In this document: in pieces, positions 4,468 through 8,301 of the stretch
How positions within the stretch are numbered: position 1 is the first letter of the stretch
Layout of the letters: each line of letters opens with the position of its first letter
Source: UBA2773 sp964458715
Lineage (GTDB): Bacteria > Patescibacteriota > Minisyncoccia > Moranbacterales > DUUL01
Assembly (NCBI GenBank): GCA_964458715.1
Contig: CAYWJP010000031.1
Location: forward strand, 1 to 8,301
Direction of reading: 5' to 3'
Length of the DNA stretch: 8,301 nucleotides
Translations under genes and position numbers: made by a program
Notes under the pieces: generated by a model
What the model saw: only the letters and a program-made list of their open reading frames with translations
Databases searched by the model: none
What the model was told of the DNA's origin: nothing

Positions 4468-5550
4468 TTAATTTGTTTGTAGAAATTTTTTTAATTCAGA
4501 CAAAGTTTCTATTGAAAATAATTTTTTTCTTAATTTTTTAGCATTTTCAAAATCTTTAAAATACCAACCTAAGTGTTTTCTAAATGGGACTAAATTTTTT
4601 GTGGAATTGTATTTTTCGAATAATTGAGCATGCTTTAGAGTTATTTTTTTTATTTCTTCCAAGGACGGTTTTCGATAACTGCCAGTTTTTAGATAATTTT
4701 TTGTTTGTTGAAATAACCAAGGATTACCCAGGCAGCCTCGAGCAATAGCGATTTCACTGACGCCAGTTTTTTCTAAAACTTCCAATGCATTTTCAGGAGA
4801 AAAAATTCCACCATTAGCTACGACTTTTTTTCCAGGGAAAAGTTCTTTAATTTTTTTAATTTTATTAAAATCGATTTTTCCAGAAAAACCTTCTTCGTAA
4901 GTTCGACCATGAACAATAACTTTAGTCCAATTCAAATCTTTTATTTTTGTTAAAAACTTAAGGGCTTCCGTGGTGCTAATCCCAGATCTAATTTTTATTG
5001 AAACCGGTAAATTCGTGTTGTCTAAAACTGCTTGAATAATTTTTTTAGCTAAAATGGGTTTTTTCATCAAAAAACAACCGCTTTCTTGTTTGTAGATCTT
5101 TGGAGCGGGGCAGCCGAAGTTTATGTTTATCTCCTCTGGAGATCTAAAGTTAATAACTTGGTCCACTTCTTTGTTGGATTTTCCGCTACTCGCTCGCCGC
5201 ACCAGTTCAGTGCGCCTCTCTCGTTGCTCAAATCCGCCTTGAATTGAACTCAAACTATTAACTTTAGTTTCGCATGGAATATTTTTGCCAAGTTTCGAAA
5301 TTATTTTTGTAGCTTTAGCAAAATGTTTTGGATTATTTCCAAAAAGTTGAATGGCTAGGGGATTTTCTTTTGGAACGGATTGAGCGAGCGCTAAACTTTT
5401 TTGATTTTGACCATAAAATAATCCAGTGGCACTAATCATCTCGGAATAAACTACATCGGCCCCTAATTTTTTGCAAATTAAGCGGAAAGGAAGATCGGTA
5501 ATTCCAGCCATGGGCGAGAGAGACAAAATTAATTTTTTTTGGTTAATCAT
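4468..5550 (-). CDS. dus: tRNA-dihydrouridine synthase with an in-frame repeat insertion
   Basis: FMN enzyme that reduces uridines to dihydrouridine in the tRNA D-loop. The TIM-barrel start LILSLSPMAGITDLPFR (7-23) is canonical. The catalytic Cys is C147 in ININFGCPAPK (141-151); IKIRSG (185-190), VHGRT (213-217), ANGGIF (245-250) and ARGCLGNPW (270-278) cover the flavin and substrate sites, and a helical C-terminal tRNA-binding part follows (about 295-360). At 360 residues it is longer than the roughly 310-330 usual for the family. The excess lies between KIISKLG (82-88) and SPEEININFGCP (137-148), where about 40-45 extra, very basic and acidic residues (including FEQRERRTELVRRA) are encoded by repeat copy A. 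In E. coli DusB only a few residues separate the equivalent points. The start lacks a Shine-Dalgarno but fits the family. It lies 38 bp after cysS and 25 bp before dxr, probably in one operon. The catalytic residues are intact, so activity is plausible. Confidence 0.93.
   Translation of the reverse strand: MINQKKLILSLSPMAGITDLPFRLICKKLGADVVYSEMISATGLFYGQNQKSLALAQSVPKENPLAIQLFGNNPKHFAKATKIISKLGKNIPCETKVNSLSSIQGGFEQRERRTELVRRASSGKSNKEVDQVINFRSPEEININFGCPAPKIYKQESGCFLMKKPILAKKIIQAVLDNTNLPVSIKIRSGISTTEALKFLTKIKDLNWTKVIVHGRTYEEGFSGKIDFNKIKKIKELFPGKKVVANGGIFSPENALEVLEKTGVSEIAIARGCLGNPWLFQQTKNYLKTGSYRKPSLEEIKKITLKHAQLFEKYNSTKNLVPFRKHLGWYFKDFENAKKLRKKLFSIETLSELKKFLQTN
5144..5267. repeat. Structured palindromic repeat, copy A, inserted in frame in dus
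   Basis: Perfect 12-bp inverted arms CTAAAGTTAATA (5144-5155) and TATTAACTTTAG (5256-5267) bracket a core that matches copy B at about 62 of 78 hand-aligned columns (5178-5255 against 7060-7136). Inside the core, GGATTT (5176-5181) pairs with AAATCC (5230-5235), and CGCAC (5198-5202) pairs with GTGCG (5210-5214) around a 7-nt loop. On the - strand the element reads as dus codons of about residues 95-136, with no stop. It resembles in design the Rickettsia palindromic elements that insert within proteins; no sequence relation is claimed. Confidence 0.8.
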
Positions 5551-5588
5551 TTTTTAATCTACGAAAATAAAAGTATCAAAATTTCTAC

Positions 5589-7019
5589 TTATTTCTCAAT
5601 AATCTTATATCCTTCTGGTCCATCTTCTAGAACGTATCCTTTCATCTCAATCTTCTTTCTTATCGCATCGGCTTTTCCGAAATTTTTATCTTTTCGAGCT
5701 TGAATTCTTTCTTCGGCTAAGTTAGTGATTTCGCTAGGAATCTCTGAAATTGCTAAGTTTTTGAATTTAATACCTAGAACTTCCTTTATTTTGTCTAGAT
5801 TAATTTTTAGTAATTCAAGATTGGGAGAATTTAATTTTTGCTCGTCCATTTCCTTGTTGGTATCGGAAATCATATCAAATAAGATGGCGAGTGCTTTGGG
5901 AGTATTCAAGTCGTCATTCATTGCTTCATTAAAAAATTCCCAATAACTTTTAGGATCGATGGCTGATTTAATTTCTCGAGAAGGTTTAAATTCTCGAAGT
6001 CTTTTTTCAAATCGGATGATTTTTTTCAAATTAATGGTCGCTTGTTGAAGTCCATCCCAAGTAAAATTCAAATTAGAACGATAATGACTGCTTAACATTA
6101 ATAATCGAAAATCCATAGCTGAAAAATCTTTATCTAAAATGTCGGCCAGAGTATAAAAATTTCCTTTGGATTTGGACATTTTTTTGTTATCAACTAAAAG
6201 AAATCGGACGTGTAACCAAAATTTAGAAAATTCTTTTTCGGTGCAACCTTCTGATTGAGCAATTTCATTTTCGTGGTGAGGAAAAATATGGTCTTCGCCA
6301 CCGGTATGAATATCCATAGTATCTCCTAAATATTCTATCGACATTGCACTACATTCAATATGCCAACCAGGATATCCAAGTGACCAAGGACTTTCCCATT
6401 TCAAGAGATGTTCTTTGGGAGCTTTAAGCCATAAAGCAAAATCATAAGCCTGTTTTTTGTCAGGATGTTCTTCGAGTCTAGCATTTTTTTTGAGGTCTTC
6501 AATTTTTTTCTTAGATAATTTCCCATAATCTTTAAATTTAGTAACATCATAAAAAACATTGCCATTTTTCTCATAAGCCAGACCTTTTTCGATTAAAACT
6601 TCTATCATTTTAATGATTTGAGGAATGTGAGCGGTGGCTCTAGGAAAAAAATGAGCTTTTTTAAAGTTTAATTGTTTCAAGTCTTCAAAAAATTTTTCAG
6701 TATAAAAATCAGCAATATCCTGAGGGGTTTTATTTTCTCGCTTGGAGGCTTTAAGCATTTTATCTTCGCCACTATCGGCTTGATTTAGATCATCAGCAGT
6801 TAGATGTCCAACGTCGGTAATATTCATAATTTGGCGAACTTCGTAGCCAATACTTTCTAGTTGTCTTCTGAGAGTGTCGGCAAAAATGAAAGCTCTGAGA
6901 TTTCCGATATGAGCAAAATCGTAAACAGTTGGTCCACAATTATACATTTTAATTTTGCCGGTTTCAATCGATTCAAAAACTTCTTTTTTTTGAGTTAGTG
7001 TGTTGTATAGTTTTAGCAT
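5589..7019 (-). CDS. cysS: Cysteinyl-tRNA synthetase
   Basis: Class I synthetase that charges tRNA-Cys with cysteine in the cytosol. Its 476 residues are close to the usual 460-480. The Rossmann catalytic domain opens with KMYNCGPTVYDFAHIGNLR; the HIGH motif reads HIGN (37-40), common in this enzyme. The zinc ligands C28, C223, H248 and E252 keep the same spacing as E. coli C28, C209, H234 and E238. KMSKS is at 280-284. The C-terminal DALR-type helical region includes the segment MNDDLNTPKAL, and the tail ends GYVLEDGPEGYKI, typical of the family. No Shine-Dalgarno precedes the ATG. Repeat copy B ends only 9 nt upstream, so any leader transcript would carry it. It is the first gene of the probable cysS-dus-dxr operon; I found no convincing promoter in the 200 bp after corA. 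Confidence 0.97.
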   Translation of the reverse strand: MLKLYNTLTQKKEVFESIETGKIKMYNCGPTVYDFAHIGNLRAFIFADTLRRQLESIGYEVRQIMNITDVGHLTADDLNQADSGEDKMLKASKRENKTPQDIADFYTEKFFEDLKQLNFKKAHFFPRATAHIPQIIKMIEVLIEKGLAYEKNGNVFYDVTKFKDYGKLSKKKIEDLKKNARLEEHPDKKQAYDFALWLKAPKEHLLKWESPWSLGYPGWHIECSAMSIEYLGDTMDIHTGGEDHIFPHHENEIAQSEGCTEKEFSKFWLHVRFLLVDNKKMSKSKGNFYTLADILDKDFSAMDFRLLMLSSHYRSNLNFTWDGLQQATINLKKIIRFEKRLREFKPSREIKSAIDPKSYWEFFNEAMNDDLNTPKALAILFDMISDTNKEMDEQKLNSPNLELLKINLDKIKEVLGIKFKNLAISEIPSEITNLAEERIQARKDKNFGKADAIRKKIEMKGYVLEDGPEGYKIIEK

Positions 7020-7028
7020 AAAAAGTAG

Positions 7029-7146
7029 GAATTACGTGTTTGGCACATTTCTTTGTCAAATTTTCCGCCATTCATTCGCCGCATTATTAAGTGCGCCTCA
7101 CTCGTTGCTCAAATTTTCCTCGAACTGCACTCAAACGCGTGAATTC
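7029..7146. repeat. Structured palindromic repeat, copy B, between corA and cysS
   Basis: Terminal arms GAATTACGTGTTTG (7029-7042) and CAAACGCGTGAATTC (7132-7146) pair over 14 positions with one bulged base and one G-T pair. The core aligns with copy A. The internal stem AAATTT (7058-7063) with AAATTT (7111-7116) and the apical hairpin CGCATT (7080-7085) with AAGTGCG (7090-7095, one T-G pair) match those of copy A. In the frame equivalent to the dus insertion it reads LSAVRGKFEQRVRRT and then meets two consecutive TAA codons. It may act on the cysS leader or as a corA 3' structure, or may simply be a mobile repeat. Confidence 0.8.
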
Positions 7147-7156
7147 TCGATAATGA

Positions 7157-7174
7157 TTTAATAGTAATATTAAA
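7157..7174. repeat. Short AT palindrome downstream of corA
   Basis: TTTAATA (7157-7163) and TATTAAA (7168-7174) form a 7-bp stem with a GTAA loop, 46 bp after the corA stop. It has no G/C pairs and no T-tract on the corA strand, so it is unlikely to be a strong terminator. No better terminator is visible after corA. Confidence 0.3.
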
Positions 7175-7219
7175 GTAATTTGATTTTTAATTTTCTAATG
7201 ATTCTGACTTTCAAACTCT

Positions 7220-8134
7220 CTATAACCAGCGCTTTTTTTTGAATACGGCTAAAGCGGTGATAGTGATTATAGTCATAAAACCAATAATAATCCAGAACAT
7301 TAACTGGCTTTCTGCTAGAGCAAAGCTAGTAAAAGGTAACATACTGAAAATCCCGGTAGTTACAGAAAGAGTAAAGGTTATTAGAGAAACAGCCGTTAAA
7401 AGGCGCATTACATCATTAATTTTATGTGATAATAGCGCGCTATTGGTTTCTTCTAGAGATTTGATAATTTCTTGAATATTTTCCAAGGCGTTCCAGGCTC
7501 GAATATTTATTCCAATTAATTCTTGAAAATATTCGTTTAAATCATTCTCGAGAAGTTTGTATTTCTTTTGAACTAGAGATTCTAAAATACCTCTTTGAGG
7601 CTTAATTGATCTTCGAAAAGTTAAAATATCTCTTTTGATAACGGAAATAGATTTAACCATTTCTTTTTCGTAGCCCATGAAAATACCCTCTTCAATGTCG
7701 TTCATTTTTTCGTTGACATGATCTAATTTAGGAAAGGAAGCTGAGAGTAAGCGTTCCATAATAGAATAAAAAAGAAAACCAGCTGATTGAGAAAAAGCTT
7801 TCTGTTTGAAAGCGCTATTTTCTTGAAATTCCTTAATAATACTTTTAATAGGAATATTTTCGGCAGCGTGGGAAGTAATTACGTGATTTTTGGTGATAAC
7901 AATATCTAATTCTCCAGAATAGCTAAGTTCAGTTCTCTGATTAAATAAGGGAATATGCAAGACAATGTAGAGGCAGTTATCAAATTCTTCAGCTCGAGGT
8001 CTTTGCGATGGAGAGGTAAATTCGCTTAATACTAAGGGATGAAGGTTGAACTTTTCTTTTAGAAATAAGACATCTTCTGAGGTTGGATCTTCAATGTTAA
8101 TCCAGGTTAGTTTATTATGTTCAATAGTTTTCAT
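7220..8134 (-). CDS. corA: CorA-family divalent cation channel with a non-standard GMN motif
   Basis: Inner-membrane pentameric channel for Mg2+ (or Co2+ or other divalent ions) of the CorA family. Its 304 residues are of normal length. The N-terminal cytosolic alpha/beta domain (about 8-95) starts WINIEDPTSEDV and has the typical P-S-Q-R-P-R segment; a long helical region (about 100-240) forms the funnel. Two C-terminal membrane helices follow: TM1 at about 243-263 (RLLTAVSLITFTLSVTTGIF) and TM2 at about 278-297, then a basic tail KKKRWL. Aligned with the usual AGIYGMNF, this protein reads TGIFSMLPF (260-268), so the signature GMN becomes SML (264-266). The loop is short and ends AESQ before TM2. 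The start fits the family and lies 28 nt after a predicted transcription start; there is no Shine-Dalgarno. The family is confident; ion specificity is uncertain because the selectivity loop is altered. Confidence 0.92.
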   Translation of the reverse strand: MKTIEHNKLTWINIEDPTSEDVLFLKEKFNLHPLVLSEFTSPSQRPRAEEFDNCLYIVLHIPLFNQRTELSYSGELDIVITKNHVITSHAAENIPIKSIIKEFQENSAFKQKAFSQSAGFLFYSIMERLLSASFPKLDHVNEKMNDIEEGIFMGYEKEMVKSISVIKRDILTFRRSIKPQRGILESLVQKKYKLLENDLNEYFQELIGINIRAWNALENIQEIIKSLEETNSALLSHKINDVMRLLTAVSLITFTLSVTTGIFSMLPFTSFALAESQLMFWIIIGFMTIITITALAVFKKKRWL

Positions 8135-8149
8135 TGTTTGTTTTTATAT

Positions 8150-8179
8150 TTTACTAAGGATTTAAAATTAGTATATAAT
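8150..8179 (+). promoter_or_regulatory. Possible divergent promoter pointing off the right edge
   Basis: On the + strand a perfect TATAAT (8174-8179) has a poor -35 box, TTTACT (8150-8155), 18 bp upstream. It overlaps the corA promoter back to back. It would drive the leader at 8186-8301, which holds a long hairpin and an AAGGAG motif. Confidence is low because the region is so AT-rich. Confidence 0.35.
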
Positions 8180-8198
8180 AATTTTTCAGTAATTACAA
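8170..8198 (-). promoter_or_regulatory. Candidate promoter of corA
   Basis: Read on the - strand, a -35 box TTGTAA (8198-8193) and a -10 box TATACT (8175-8170) are 17 bp apart, matching consensus at 4 of 6 and 5 of 6 positions. Transcription would begin near 8163, about 28 nt before the corA start. Confidence 0.5.
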
Positions 8199-8225
8199 AG
8201 AAATTGTTCTTGAAAATTTACTCTT

Positions 8226-8258
8226 GGTTCAATCTCTGGAAATTCTAGAGGTCGAACC
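8226..8258 (+). promoter_or_regulatory. Long imperfect hairpin in a probable mRNA leader
   Basis: GGTTC (8226-8230) pairs with GAACC (8254-8258); after one mismatch (8231/8253), 8232-8237 pairs with 8247-8252 (one G-U pair), and 8238-8240 can pair with 8244-8246. That gives about 14 pairs around a 3-nt loop. AAGGAG (8261-8266) follows directly, as a ribosome site would, but no ATG, GTG or TTG at usable spacing falls before the window ends at 8301. The structure could regulate a gene beyond the edge; no known riboswitch class was recognised. Confidence 0.4.
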
Positions 8259-8301
8259 TCAAGGAGAACAGACTAATATTTAAAATAAGTGTTTAAAAAT
8301 A

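Noticed and set aside
8221..8262. Possible tRNA fragment because of GGTTC and GGTCGAACC words
   Set aside because: No cloverleaf, acceptor stem or anticodon arm can be built; the words pair with each other in one hairpin instead.

Overview
The window looks like a piece of a small-genome, AT-rich bacterium of the Candidate Phyla Radiation (Patescibacteria), most likely of the Parcubacteria group. The pointers are AT-rich intergenic DNA, core genes that mostly lack a Shine-Dalgarno sequence, and two copies of the GC-rich palindrome CCTGCCTGCCGGTAGGCAGG, which I associate from memory with Parcubacteria. The taxonomy is an inference. The genetic code looks standard: every gene ends in TAA or TAG, and TGA is not read through.

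Layout. (1) At 48-653 there is a self-contained unit on the + strand: a perfect consensus sigma-70 promoter, a leader hairpin, a strong ribosome binding site, a gene for a small basic secreted protein of unknown function, and an intrinsic terminator. (2) At 654-1022 there is a gene-free AT-rich stretch with a palindrome copy, a GC-rich island and two kinds of tandem repeat. (3) dnaB (replicative helicase) and recR (recombination mediator) follow on the + strand, separated by 176 bp that hold the second palindrome copy. (4) recR converges with a - strand block read cysS, dus, dxr (cysteinyl-tRNA synthetase, tRNA-dihydrouridine synthase, DXP reductoisomerase of the MEP isoprenoid pathway). Its gaps are 38 and 25 bp, so it is probably one operon. 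(5) Upstream of it is corA, a CorA-family Mg2+ channel gene on the - strand with its own plausible promoter. (6) The right edge holds a possible divergent promoter, a long imperfect hairpin and an AAGGAG motif, probably the leader of a gene that starts outside the window.

The most interesting signal is a structured repeat of about 100-125 bp present twice. Copy B (7029-7146) lies in the corA-cysS intergenic region and ends 9 nt before the cysS start codon. Copy A (5144-5267) lies in frame inside dus and adds roughly 40-45 residues just before the catalytic GCP motif. The cores align at about 62 of 78 columns. The terminal arms differ in sequence between copies, yet each copy's arms are complementary to each other. 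An internal stem shows a double compensatory change (GG/CC in A, AA/TT in B). The two stop codons present in B's reading frame are absent from A. This resembles the protein-inserted palindromic elements of Rickettsia, in an unrelated lineage and with an unrelated sequence.

The core genes are housekeeping functions (replication, recombination, tRNA charging and modification, isoprenoid precursors, ion transport) and form no single dedicated pathway. The accessory content is the secreted-protein unit and the repeat elements.
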